This document shows, in pieces, positions 1 to 7,222 of a DNA stretch of 20,407 nt. How positions within the stretch are numbered: position 1 is the stretch's first letter; the number at the start of each line of letters is the position of its first letter. The translations under genes were made by a program, and so were the position numbers. Source of the DNA: DASZZV01 sp035544835 (GTDB lineage: Bacteria; Acidobacteriota; Thermoanaerobaculia; Gp7-AA8); NCBI GenBank assembly GCA_035544835.1, contig DASZZV010000321.1, positions 1 to 20,407 on the forward strand, written 5' to 3'. A model generated the notes under the pieces. That model worked only from the letters and a program-made list of their open reading frames with translations. It was not told the DNA's origin and searched no databases.

Positions 1-17
1 TCTCAATTTGCAAACAA

Positions 18-46
18 ATAGGGCGCCTTGTTTAAGGGCGCCCTAT
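18..46 (-). terminator. Hairpin with T-rich tail, terminator-like on the minus strand
   Basis: A perfect 10-bp stem (ATAGGGCGCC at 18-27, its complement at 37-46) encloses a 9-base loop. Read on the minus strand the stem is followed by TTGTTTG, a modest T-rich tract; on the plus strand no T-run follows. This suggests the end, or a leader attenuator, of a minus-strand transcript entering from the right. No clear gene is seen to serve it within the window. Confidence 0.5.
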
Positions 47-58
47 CAGAAACGGGGT

Positions 59-78
59 GGGGCTTACGAAGAAGCCCC
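59..78. other. Second short hairpin next to the left-edge terminator
   Basis: A 7-bp stem (GGGGCTT at 59-65, AAGCCCC at 72-78) with a 6-base loop. It lies 12 bases from the hairpin at 18-46, so a minus-strand RNA would pass through this one first and then the terminator-like one. It overlaps the end of a 12-codon minus-strand ORF at 64-102, which has a perfect AGGAGG 11 bases upstream. Its function is unknown. Confidence 0.35.
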
Positions 79-102
79 CTGACACTTATTACTAGAATCC
101 AT

Positions 103-484
103 TGAAATGAATACCTCCTCCCCCTTGAATTTCCGGCGGACCCACGACAAGCGTCACACACCTAGGTTTGTGTAACCCACCGCGCCTAAACCGTGGACCG
201 GATCGACCGCCCCTTCTCACCCGGTGTGGTCGGGAGGAGCGGGAGATTGAGATCGGTTTCAAAGAACAGGGCGAGCCTATGCGGACTCGTCCATCTTCAC
301 AACGAATCTACTTACGAAAAATTGCAACCAGGACGCTGAGGATTCATGAGTCTTTTCCATGGTACGTTTCGAGAGGGAATATCGCAACATTTTTTTCTGA
401 GTTCTTAACACAATCCTAACGCACTGGTCTCTCAGTCACACCGCGCCTCTATGTTACAATTCGGCGCGAAAAGGGTTTCTTCTT
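103..484. other. Non-coding stretch upstream of the cupredoxin genes
   Basis: About 380 bases without a convincing gene. The plus-strand frame open here has arginine- and proline-rich, low-quality composition and no ribosome site. A minus-strand frame ending at tandem stops (TAG TAA, 94-89) gives a glycine-rich tail but no clear start. A TACAAT hexamer at 455-460 could be the -10 of the promoter for the gene at 485, but no good -35 sits 16-18 bases upstream. I do not recognise a riboswitch or a known small RNA here. Confidence 0.4.
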
Positions 485-1150
485 ATGCGTATATTCTTGA
501 CAACTTTGATGTTGAGTCTATGTGGAGCGACTGTGGTCAGCGCTGCCATCACCGGTAAGGTCACCTTCCAGCCGAAGCGAGGACAGGCTCCGCTTCCGGC
601 AGAAACCTTGATTTGGCTTCAGCCGATCAAGGTCGAACACCTTCCGAAGGCGCCGACCGCCCCGTCGCTTCAGGTAGCCAGCCGCGCGAAGACTCTGGTG
701 CCGCACGTCATGGTCGTTCCGGTCGGCTCGACGGTGATATTTCCGAACGAAGATTTCGTGACGCACAACATCTTTTCGGTATCGCCCAACAACAAATTCG
801 ATCTCGGCCTTTACCGCAAAGGGACAGGCAAGAGCAACAAGTTCACCAACGCCGGCGTCGTGAATGTCTACTGCAACGTCCATCCTCAGATGTCGGCCGT
901 TCTTCAGGTAGTCGATTCGCCGTATTACACACAGGCTGATGCGAACGGGCAGTTCTCCCTCGAAAATGTCGTTCCGGGGAAGTATCGACTGGTCGCATGG
1001 AACGAGCTGGGTGGTTCGGCACGCATAGAGATCGAAGTCGATTCCTCCGGGAAAGCCAAGAGGACGACGAATCTGGTTCTCGACAGCAAGAGCGAGCGCA
1101 CTTCGACCCATCTGAATAAATATAATCAGCCGTATCCCCCGAAGTACTGA
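485..1150 (+). CDS. Exported amicyanin-like cupredoxin, copy 1
   Basis: A 221-residue periplasmic or secreted blue-copper protein. Residues 1-20 form a signal peptide (short basic start, hydrophobic core, ending VSA-A). The cupredoxin fold covers roughly residues 65-143, with a complete type 1 copper ligand set: His94 in THN, then Cys130, His133 and Met136 in CNVHPQM. The C-x2-H-x2-M loop length is that of amicyanin. A small beta-sandwich resembling carboxypeptidase-regulatory/transthyretin-like domains follows at about 150-200 (GQFSLENVVPGKYRLVAW). It is therefore expected to carry single electrons or bind copper, not to be an enzyme. The ATG is preceded by GAAAAGGG, a weak ribosome site. 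It is the first gene of a tight three-gene group with a close paralogue 5 bases downstream and a receptor kinase after that. The redox partner is unknown. Confidence 0.85.
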   Translation: MRIFLTTLMLSLCGATVVSAAITGKVTFQPKRGQAPLPAETLIWLQPIKVEHLPKAPTAPSLQVASRAKTLVPHVMVVPVGSTVIFPNEDFVTHNIFSVSPNNKFDLGLYRKGTGKSNKFTNAGVVNVYCNVHPQMSAVLQVVDSPYYTQADANGQFSLENVVPGKYRLVAWNELGGSARIEIEVDSSGKAKRTTNLVLDSKSERTSTHLNKYNQPYPPKY

Positions 1151-1200
1151 TTTCGATGACACAGGGAAACGACGATAAGGGGAAGATCGGGCCGGATCGG
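1150..1200 (+). repeat. Duplication scar: copy of the kinase gene's 5' end
   Basis: The sequence after the first cupredoxin stop (TGATTTCGATGAC...AAACGACGATAAGG, then GAAG) closely matches the sequence after the second cupredoxin stop at 1882-1925 (TGATCCGATGACG...AAACGACGATAAGG, then GAAG). It encodes MTQGNDDKGK, compared with MTRENDDKVK at the kinase N-terminus. The repeated unit was therefore cupredoxin plus the first codons of the kinase, and the copy lying inside the array is a relic fused ahead of the second cupredoxin. Confidence 0.75.
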
Positions 1201-1884
1201 CTTCCAGCTATGCGTTCATTCTTGGCAACTCTGATGTTGATTCTCTTTGGAGCAAGTGCCGCCAGCGCTTCCATCATCGGTCGAATCACCTTCCAGCCGA
1301 AGCGAGGACAAGCTCCGATTCCGGCAGAAACGCTGATCTGGCTTCAGCCGATCAAGGTCGAGAACCTTCCGAAGCTCACCCCCATGACCCTTCAGGTGGC
1401 TGCCCGATCGAAGACTTTGGTGCCGCACGTCCTCCTCGTTCCGGTCGGCTCGACGGTGAAGTTTCCGAACAGCGATTACGTGACTCACAACATTTTCTCC
1501 GTGTCTCCCAACAACAAATTCGATCTCGGTCTTTTCCGCCCCGGTATGGGTAAGAGCAACAAGTTCACCAGCGCCGGCGTCGTGAATGTCTACTGCAACA
1601 TCCATCCGCAGATGTCGGCTGTTCTTCAGGTAGTCGATTCGCCGTACTACACGCAGGCCGACGGGAGCGGGCAGTTCTCTCTCGATCATGTCGTTCCCGG
1701 GAAGTACCGACTGGTCGCCTGGAACGAGCTGGGTGGCTCCGCTCGTAGCGAAATCGAGGTCGACTCCTCCGGCAAAGCCACAGGGACGACGACTCTCCTT
1801 CTCGACAGCAAGAGCGAACGGGTTTCGCGCCATCTGAACAAGTACAACCAGCCCTACACGACCGGCCCGTCGAAGGATTACTGA
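1156..1884 (+). CDS. Exported amicyanin-like cupredoxin, copy 2
   Basis: A paralogue of the preceding gene, nearly identical over the copper-site region even in DNA. Numbered from the first ATG it has 242 residues. The copper ligands are His111, Cys147, His150 and Met153, with the same CNIHPQM loop, followed by the same small beta-sandwich tail. The start is ambiguous. The ATG at 1156 adds 18 hydrophilic residues that match the N-terminus of the downstream kinase. The ATG at 1210 gives a clean signal peptide (MRSFLATLMLILFGASAASA) aligned with that of copy 1. Neither has a strong ribosome site. I give the longer form because its start descends from a working kinase start and sits 5 bases after the upstream stop, which favours coupling. 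If it is used, export must tolerate a long N-region. The last residues (TTGPSKDY) differ from copy 1. Confidence 0.82.
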   Translation: MTQGNDDKGKIGPDRLPAMRSFLATLMLILFGASAASASIIGRITFQPKRGQAPIPAETLIWLQPIKVENLPKLTPMTLQVAARSKTLVPHVLLVPVGSTVKFPNSDYVTHNIFSVSPNNKFDLGLFRPGMGKSNKFTSAGVVNVYCNIHPQMSAVLQVVDSPYYTQADGSGQFSLDHVVPGKYRLVAWNELGGSARSEIEVDSSGKATGTTTLLLDSKSERVSRHLNKYNQPYTTGPSKDY

Positions 1885-1888
1885 TCCG

Positions 1889-4660
1889 ATGACGCGTGAA
1901 AACGACGATAAGGTGAAGGGCGCGCAGCCTCAGCGTCCCCGCGTCCCCCTCGTTGTCAAACTCTTCCTCGTCACCGCGCTTCTGATTCTGATGGTGATCG
2001 GCATCGCCATCGGCATCACCATTCAACGCGCCAATCGCATCGCTCAGCGAACCGTTCGCGGGGCCATTTCCAGCGCCGCCAACCTCTTCAAGGAGCTCGA
2101 GAAGAATCGTCTCGATTCCGTTGCCCTCGGGGCGCGCGCTCTCACCAGCGATGTCAACTTTCTGGCTTTAGTCCGCAATCTGACGCTTGCCGAGGCGTCT
2201 CCAACGTCCGAGGCACCTCCGGCGACGACGCCTGCTGCCCCTGGCGCCCCCTCAGCGTCTGAGCCCGTGAACTCCCGCTTCGATAATTACCCGGACTTCT
2301 TCGATCAGCTCCAGCAGAGGAGACTGCTCGTGAAGAGCGATCTGCTCATGCTCGTCGACGATCAGGGGCACGTCGTGGGTCGCACCGATCAGTCCAGCGC
2401 GCAGCCGGTCCCGGAAGACATGTACGCGACGCAGCCGATCGTGAAGCAGATCATCGATTCGAACTCCGACGAGCCTGTCGCCGGTGCCATCTCGACCGGA
2501 GGCCGGCTCTATCACGCCGCGGTTTCGCCCCTCGGTGCACGGACCGCGCGCGTCGGCTTTATCGTGAACGCCAAGGCCATCGACGACGAGTTCGCGAATC
2601 AGATCGCCAAGACCACCAAGACTGATGTTCTTTTTCTGCCGGCAGCGGGTGGAGCGGCCGAAGGCTGGCGCTCCAGTGATGCGCCGAAAATTAGCGACAT
2701 GCGCCGGATGCCGGAGGTGAGCAGTATTTTCTCGACGGGGTCGATCATCCCGCCGCACACCGTTTTGATCGAGGGGAGCTCCTACGTGCTCACCGGCGAG
2801 CCGCTCTCGTCGGAGCAGACGACGAAACCTCTCGGAGCGGCCGTGTTCGTTCGTTCGCTCGACACGGAGCTCGCCCCTTTCAAGGAGATTGAGAGGACGT
2901 TGGTCCTGGCCGGTGGTTTCGCGCTCTTACTCGCCTTCGTCGTGTCGTGGCTGGTCGCCAAGCGCCTCACGCGACCAATCGAAGAGCTGTCGATCATCGC
3001 TCAGTCCATCACTGCCGGTGACCTCTCCGTGACACCAGAGAGCAACCGCTCCGATGAGGTGGGTATCCTCGCTTCGTCATTCGCCAAGATGATCTCGGCC
3101 CTGCGCGACAAGGCCGAGCTGGAAGAGTTGTTTCAGCAGATGTCGGAGAGAGGCGTCAAGCCGACCGGAGCGCTGAAAGCCCTTCAGGCCGCAGCGCTGT
3201 CCGAGGGCTCGATTCTGGTCACCGACCTTCGCGGTCTGCCGATGACAGTGGGGGAGGGAACGGCGGCGGATGTGATGGCGCTGGTCACCCGCACGATGCG
3301 CCTGCAGGAAGACGAGATCCGGCGTCAGGATGGAGCGATCATGGAGATCGTCGGCCACCGAATGGTCAGCGTATTCAGAGGCGACAGGGGAGTCATTCGT
3401 GCCATTCGTGCCGCCCGCGCCATCAGTGAAGAGCTGAGTGCGCCGGTCGACGGGGGGAATCCCCTTGGGATCGGCGTCGGCATCGCCACCGGCGAGTTCA
3501 TCTCCGGCTCTGTGGAGCTGAAGACGGAATCGGGTCTGGCCCTGGTCGGAAACGCCCCGCTGCTGGCTATGCTCTTCGCCTGGGAGGCGCCGACTGCCTA
3601 TGCTTTCATCACCATGGAAAGCGCGCAGGCGGCGGGCCCCGATATCCTCAACAGCGTGACGAAGGAAGAGGTCCGGGTTCGCTGGATGCCGATGCCGATT
3701 GCTCTGGCGTCGCTACCGCTCGGTAACATGAGCACCGGCGCGATACGAACACTCGGATCAACGTCGGCGGGAACTCTGCGGCTGGACGGTATTACTGAGC
3801 CCGATCTTGGGCCGGGTGAGCTCGTCATCGGCTCGCTCTTCGCCGGTCGCTATCTTATCGAGCAGATTCTCGGTCGCGGTGGAATGGGCGTGGTCTATCG
3901 GGCCATCGACAAGCAGCTCGATGAGCCGGTGGCGATCAAGACGCTTCCCGGTGACGTGATGTCGCGCTCACCCGAAGAGTTGGAGCGGTTCAAGCGGGAG
4001 ATCCGGCTGGCTCGCCGGATTACTCATCGCAACGTGTTGCGGACTTACGACTACGGTGAGGCTGAGGGGAACTACTTCATCAGCATGGAATACGTGCGTG
4101 GCTACACACTGTCGGAACTGCTCGAGGAGACGCCGAAGATGGCACCGCGTCTGGCCATGGGTGTGTCGCGACAGATCTCCCGTGGACTCCAGGCAGCCCA
4201 TGAACAGGGTGTCATTCACCGCGACATCAAGCCACAGAACGTCCTGATCGACCAGAAGGGCGAAGTGAAGCTGATGGACTTCGGGATCGCCAGAGTGGCC
4301 GAGGCCGAGGCCATGACGCAGCAGGGGCTCGTCGTCGGTACGCCGCATTACATGAGTCCCGAACAGGTTCAGGGGAAGAGTCTCGAAGCGAGCACCGACG
4401 TCTATTCGATGGGCATCATGATGTACGAGATGGTCTGCGGCGAGCGCCCCTTCGATTCAACATCGCTGACGGCCGTGCTCACTGCACACATCACGGAGGC
4501 GGCGATTCCGCCGATCGAGAAGCGTCCGGAGATCGGCGCGGAGATCAGCGGCATCATCATGAAGTGCCTTACGAAGGATCCGCGCCAGCGCTACCAGAAC
4601 TCCGGTGAGCTATTGACGGCGCTGGATCGGCTCCAGACGACGGTCGCGGCCGCCGCGTAG
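1889..4660 (+). CDS. Receptor Ser/Thr kinase with HAMP and degenerate cyclase domain
   Basis: A 923-residue membrane signalling protein. Membrane segments lie at about 20-45 and 336-358. Between them is a periplasmic sensor region, possibly Cache-like, interrupted at 103-128 by an alanine/proline/serine-rich linker. A HAMP domain follows at about 355-410. Residues 438-590 resemble a class III nucleotide cyclase: Asp446 (VTDLRG) fits the first metal ligand, but the second is His490 (VGHRMV instead of GD), and the usual GD of the nucleotide-binding helix reads GN at 554-555. It is therefore probably a non-catalytic or regulatory domain. The C-terminal kinase (about 652-915) is complete: GRGGMGVVYR glycine loop, Lys684 in VAIK, HRDIKPQN with Asp779, DFG with Asp797, and SPE. 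It should phosphorylate Ser/Thr in the cytoplasm in response to a periplasmic signal. It starts 4 bases after the second cupredoxin, with AAGGA upstream. Confidence 0.9.
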   Translation: MTRENDDKVKGAQPQRPRVPLVVKLFLVTALLILMVIGIAIGITIQRANRIAQRTVRGAISSAANLFKELEKNRLDSVALGARALTSDVNFLALVRNLTLAEASPTSEAPPATTPAAPGAPSASEPVNSRFDNYPDFFDQLQQRRLLVKSDLLMLVDDQGHVVGRTDQSSAQPVPEDMYATQPIVKQIIDSNSDEPVAGAISTGGRLYHAAVSPLGARTARVGFIVNAKAIDDEFANQIAKTTKTDVLFLPAAGGAAEGWRSSDAPKISDMRRMPEVSSIFSTGSIIPPHTVLIEGSSYVLTGEPLSSEQTTKPLGAAVFVRSLDTELAPFKEIERTLVLAGGFALLLAFVVSWLVAKRLTRPIEELSIIAQSITAGDLSVTPESNRSDEVGILASSFAKMISALRDKAELEELFQQMSERGVKPTGALKALQAAALSEGSILVTDLRGLPMTVGEGTAADVMALVTRTMRLQEDEIRRQDGAIMEIVGHRMVSVFRGDRGVIRAIRAARAISEELSAPVDGGNPLGIGVGIATGEFISGSVELKTESGLALVGNAPLLAMLFAWEAPTAYAFITMESAQAAGPDILNSVTKEEVRVRWMPMPIALASLPLGNMSTGAIRTLGSTSAGTLRLDGITEPDLGPGELVIGSLFAGRYLIEQILGRGGMGVVYRAIDKQLDEPVAIKTLPGDVMSRSPEELERFKREIRLARRITHRNVLRTYDYGEAEGNYFISMEYVRGYTLSELLEETPKMAPRLAMGVSRQISRGLQAAHEQGVIHRDIKPQNVLIDQKGEVKLMDFGIARVAEAEAMTQQGLVVGTPHYMSPEQVQGKSLEASTDVYSMGIMMYEMVCGERPFDSTSLTAVLTAHITEAAIPPIEKRPEIGAEISGIIMKCLTKDPRQRYQNSGELLTALDRLQTTVAAAA

Positions 4661-4677
4661 GGCGGAAACGATAAGCC

Positions 4678-4803
4678 CGGAGTGGCGACATCCTGTCGTC
4701 TGGCTCGGCGGCGTCCCGCGCCGCCGCCCGCATTCGATTTGCCTTCGACAGAACGGCGCCGCGGGACGGCGCCGAGCCAGGCGGCAGAGATGCCGCCACT
4801 CCG
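4678..4803. repeat. Nested palindromic intergenic repeat
   Basis: The outer arms CGGAGTGGCG (4678-4687) and CGCCACTCCG (4794-4803) are perfectly complementary. Inside them are longer arms starting TGGCTCGGCG at 4701 and ending CGCCGAGCCA at 4780. The outer module resembles the compact hairpin at 12333-12361, so a second repeat family seems to have inserted into, or expanded within, it. It lies just after the kinase stop and between convergent genes. It could also help end transcription, though there is no T-run. Confidence 0.75.
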
Positions 4804-4805
4804 AT

Positions 4806-5198
4806 TTAGCGAGCTACTTCTTCTTTTTGCAGGTCTCTTCGCCGAGCTTGGTCCAGTTGCCTTTGTTGTTCGACGTAGTACGCGTGTATGAGCTCGCTGT
4901 TGGATTTCTTCGTGAAGGTGTCGCGGCTGTTCATGGTCATTCCGTTGGCGTGCATCGGTCCTGTGAAATCCAATGCGTCGCCGACCATGCCGGCGGTCGC
5001 CTGCGTGGCGTAGCCGCCCATGTTGTCGACCCAGCCGGAAACGATCATCTGCTTCTCCGAGTCGTAGCCCCAGTGTCCCACTCCGGCATAGGGCATCGGA
5101 TTGACCCTGGTCTTCTCTTCGGCGAGGCGGAACGACATCATCATCATTCCTCCGAAATTTTTCACCAGTATACGCAGCCGTCGCGCGGGTGGATTCAT
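4806..5198 (-). pseudogene. Decayed DUF1579-like gene, front-truncated and frameshifted
   Basis: The readable frame encodes up to 130 residues. Its core (GHWGYDSEKQMIVSGWVDNMGG, then GDALDFTGP and RDTFTKK) looks like the C-terminal half of DUF1579-type proteins, whose function is unknown to me. The signal peptide and N-terminal half expected for the family are missing: upstream lie only 60 bases and the rpoD terminator. Near the end, after HAYYVEQQ, an AAA run (4862-4864) shifts the frame. Removing one A restores GNWTKLGEETCKKKK followed by TAG at 4816-4814, the ending I would expect for this family. A shorter product could start at the ATG at 5141, with GGAGG 7 bases upstream and TATACT at 5172-5167, so a residual peptide may still be made. 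Confidence 0.6.
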
Positions 5199-5206
5199 AA
5201 GGACAA

Positions 5207-5234
5207 AAAAGGACGGCCCAAAGGCCGTCCTTTT
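5207..5234 (-). terminator. Rho-independent terminator of rpoD, symmetrical
   Basis: A 12-bp perfect stem (AAAAGGACGGCC at 5207-5218, complement at 5223-5234) with a 4-base CAAA loop. The A/T-rich base gives a T-tract in both directions. It sits 24 bases beyond the rpoD stop and separates rpoD from the decayed gene. Confidence 0.9.
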
Positions 5235-5258
5235 GAAACAGGTACGATGAATTTGATC

Positions 5259-7043
5259 TTAGAACGTGGCGTCGAGGAACGGACGCAGTTTCTTCGACCG
5301 CGAAGGATGACGCAACTTCCGCAGTGCCTTCGACTCGATCTGGCGGATCCGCTCGCGCGTGACATTGAACGAGCGTCCCACTTCCTCGAGCGTGTGCTCG
5401 GAGCCGTCGCCGACACCGAAGCGCATCTTGAGCACCTGCTCTTCACGCGGGGTGAGCGTGCGCAGTACCTTGCTGGTCTGCTCTTTCAGATTGGCGACGA
5501 TCACATGATCGATGGGGGAGACCACGCCCCGATCCTCGATGAAGTCTCCAAGATGCGAGTCTTCCTCTTCTCCGATCGGAGTCTCGAGTGAAATCGGCTC
5601 CTGGGCGATCTTCATGATCTTGCGGACCTTGGAGACCGGCATGTCCATACGCTTGGCAATCTCTTCGGCGTTCGGCTCGCGGCCGAGCTCCTGCACGAGT
5701 GCCCGGGACGTACGGGTAAGCTTGTTGATGGTCTCGATCATGTGCACCGGGATCCGGATAGTGCGGGCCTGATCGGCAATGGCGCGGGTGATGGCCTGAC
5801 GAATCCACCAGGTTGCGTAGGTCGAGAACTTGTAACCGCGGCGGTACTCGAACTTCTCGACCGCTTTCATCAGGCCGATGTTGCCTTCCTGGATGAGGTC
5901 GAGGAACTGCAGACCGCGATTGGTGTACTTCTTGGCGATGGAGACGACCAGGCGCAGGTTGGCGACAATCAGCTCCTGCTTGGCCTGTTCGGCCTCGTCC
6001 TCGCCAGAGCGGATATCACGGATGGTGTGCTTGATGTCGGCATGGATGCAGCCGTAGGCCTGCTCGAGCTCGACCAGCTTTTCCTGGTACTTGAGGACGC
6101 GACGGCGATAGAAGTCTTTGCGCGTCTTGTCCTTCTCGCGCTTGAGCGACTGCTCATCCTTGCGGATCATCGAGGCAGCCTGCGAAAGCTCGCTGTCGAT
6201 CTCGCGAAGTTTGTTGATCATGCGGTTGCGCGTGGAGGGATTGAAGTCGACCAGCCGGACGAAGTTGGCGAGGTCCGTACCGAGCTTGTCGATCGTCTTC
6301 TCGATCGTGAGGGAGGTCTTCTTGGCCTTCGATTCGGCCAGCTTGATGCGGTTGTCTTTGATCTTTTTGTCAGTCTTGGCGATCTTGTCGAGGATGGCCA
6401 TGATCTCGTTGATCTTGTTGGCCGCTCTGGCCTCATCGGGCGCCACATACTCGGCGTCTTCGGCAGTGGCCAGATCGATCATCTCTTTGATGACCTTGGT
6501 GTCTTTTTTGGCAGCCTCGTTGATCTTGAGAATCTCCTCGAGGATGATCCGATTACTCGAGAGCGACTTGTAAACCCTGCGCTCGCCCTTCTCGATTCGC
6601 TTGGCGATCTCGACTTCGCCCTCGCGGTCGAGAAGTTTCACGGTTCCCATCTCGCGGAGGTACATGCGAACTGGATCGTTGGTCTTGTCGATGACGCCTG
6701 AAGCGGCGGCCACGATATCGGCCTGCACTTCCTCGCGCTGGTCGACTTCCTTGTCTTCTACGGCTCCATCGATAGTGATCTCTTTGGGAGCAGAGAGTTT
6801 GGCGTCCTCGACCACTTCGATGCCGAGGTCATTGAACCGGATGTAGATTTCGTCGAGTTCCTCAGGAAGGCTCGTAACTTCTTCCGGCAGCACTTCGTAG
6901 ATCTCGTCGTACAGGAGAAACCCCTTCTCCTTGCCGGCCGCGATCAGTTGCTTTACCTCGGGGTACTTATCCTCGACGTTGAGGTCACTGGTTCCTTCGT
7001 CGATAATCTCCAATTCGAGATCCGCTGCCCTGGTTCGTGTCAT
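5259..7043 (-). CDS. rpoD: Primary RNA polymerase sigma factor (sigma-70, RpoD)
   Basis: The 594-residue housekeeping sigma factor, which binds core RNA polymerase and recognises -35/-10 promoters. Region 1.1 lies at about 25-85 and region 1.2 at 121-155 (DPVRMYLREMG). A lysine- and glutamate-rich non-conserved region fills 155-355. Region 2 runs from about 356 to 435, with GLQFLDLIQEGNIGLMKAVEKF and the promoter-melting stretch YKFSTYATWWIRQAITRAI. Region 3 follows at about 436-515. Region 4 (525-594) has the helix-turn-helix TLEEVGRSFNVTRERIRQIE. The full region 1.1 and non-conserved insert mark it as the primary, not an alternative, sigma. The ATG has AGAGGAG about 11 bases upstream. It lies downstream of dnaG on the same strand, the classic order, and ends at a strong terminator. 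Confidence 0.97.
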   Translation of the reverse strand: MTRTRAADLELEIIDEGTSDLNVEDKYPEVKQLIAAGKEKGFLLYDEIYEVLPEEVTSLPEELDEIYIRFNDLGIEVVEDAKLSAPKEITIDGAVEDKEVDQREEVQADIVAAASGVIDKTNDPVRMYLREMGTVKLLDREGEVEIAKRIEKGERRVYKSLSSNRIILEEILKINEAAKKDTKVIKEMIDLATAEDAEYVAPDEARAANKINEIMAILDKIAKTDKKIKDNRIKLAESKAKKTSLTIEKTIDKLGTDLANFVRLVDFNPSTRNRMINKLREIDSELSQAASMIRKDEQSLKREKDKTRKDFYRRRVLKYQEKLVELEQAYGCIHADIKHTIRDIRSGEDEAEQAKQELIVANLRLVVSIAKKYTNRGLQFLDLIQEGNIGLMKAVEKFEYRRGYKFSTYATWWIRQAITRAIADQARTIRIPVHMIETINKLTRTSRALVQELGREPNAEEIAKRMDMPVSKVRKIMKIAQEPISLETPIGEEEDSHLGDFIEDRGVVSPIDHVIVANLKEQTSKVLRTLTPREEQVLKMRFGVGDGSEHTLEEVGRSFNVTRERIRQIESKALRKLRHPSRSKKLRPFLDATF

Positions 7044-7133
7044 CCCGTTCTCGCTCCTCTCTGATTCGCGGCGCCTGATGGTGGATTACAGCTCGAAATG
7101 CGAGCCATGACTTCGCCTGAGGTCTTCATAAAG

Positions 7134-7161
7134 CCCGGCCACACACCTGTGGCCGGGTTTT
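7134..7161. terminator. Hairpin between dnaG and rpoD
   Basis: A perfect 10-bp stem (CCCGGCCACA at 7134-7143, TGTGGCCGGG at 7148-7157) with a CACC loop. TTTT follows on the plus strand; on the minus strand the tail is the weaker CTTTAT. For the dnaG to rpoD transcript it could act as a partial terminator or processing site that sets their relative amounts, as in the classic macromolecular-synthesis operon. No plus-strand gene ends nearby. Confidence 0.65.
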
Positions 7162-7222
7162 GTCAAGATCTCCACTGAGGATAGATCCGTCGCCGTTTGT
7201 GGACAACGTTTGGGCACTTCTT

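Noticed and set aside
168..419. Open plus-strand frame of 83 codons before the cupredoxin genes
   Set aside because: Arg/Pro-rich composition, no ribosome site and no recognisable similarity; it is more likely chance in GC-rich DNA.
1..484. Possible tmRNA, RNase P RNA, SRP RNA or riboswitch in the left region
   Set aside because: I looked for their conserved cores (for example the tag reading frame of tmRNA, GAGGAAAGTCC of RNase P) and found none.
5742..6701. Plus-strand frame of 319 codons opposite rpoD
   Set aside because: An antisense shadow rich in Leu/Asp/Val that simply mirrors rpoD codons; the sigma factor on the other strand is intact.
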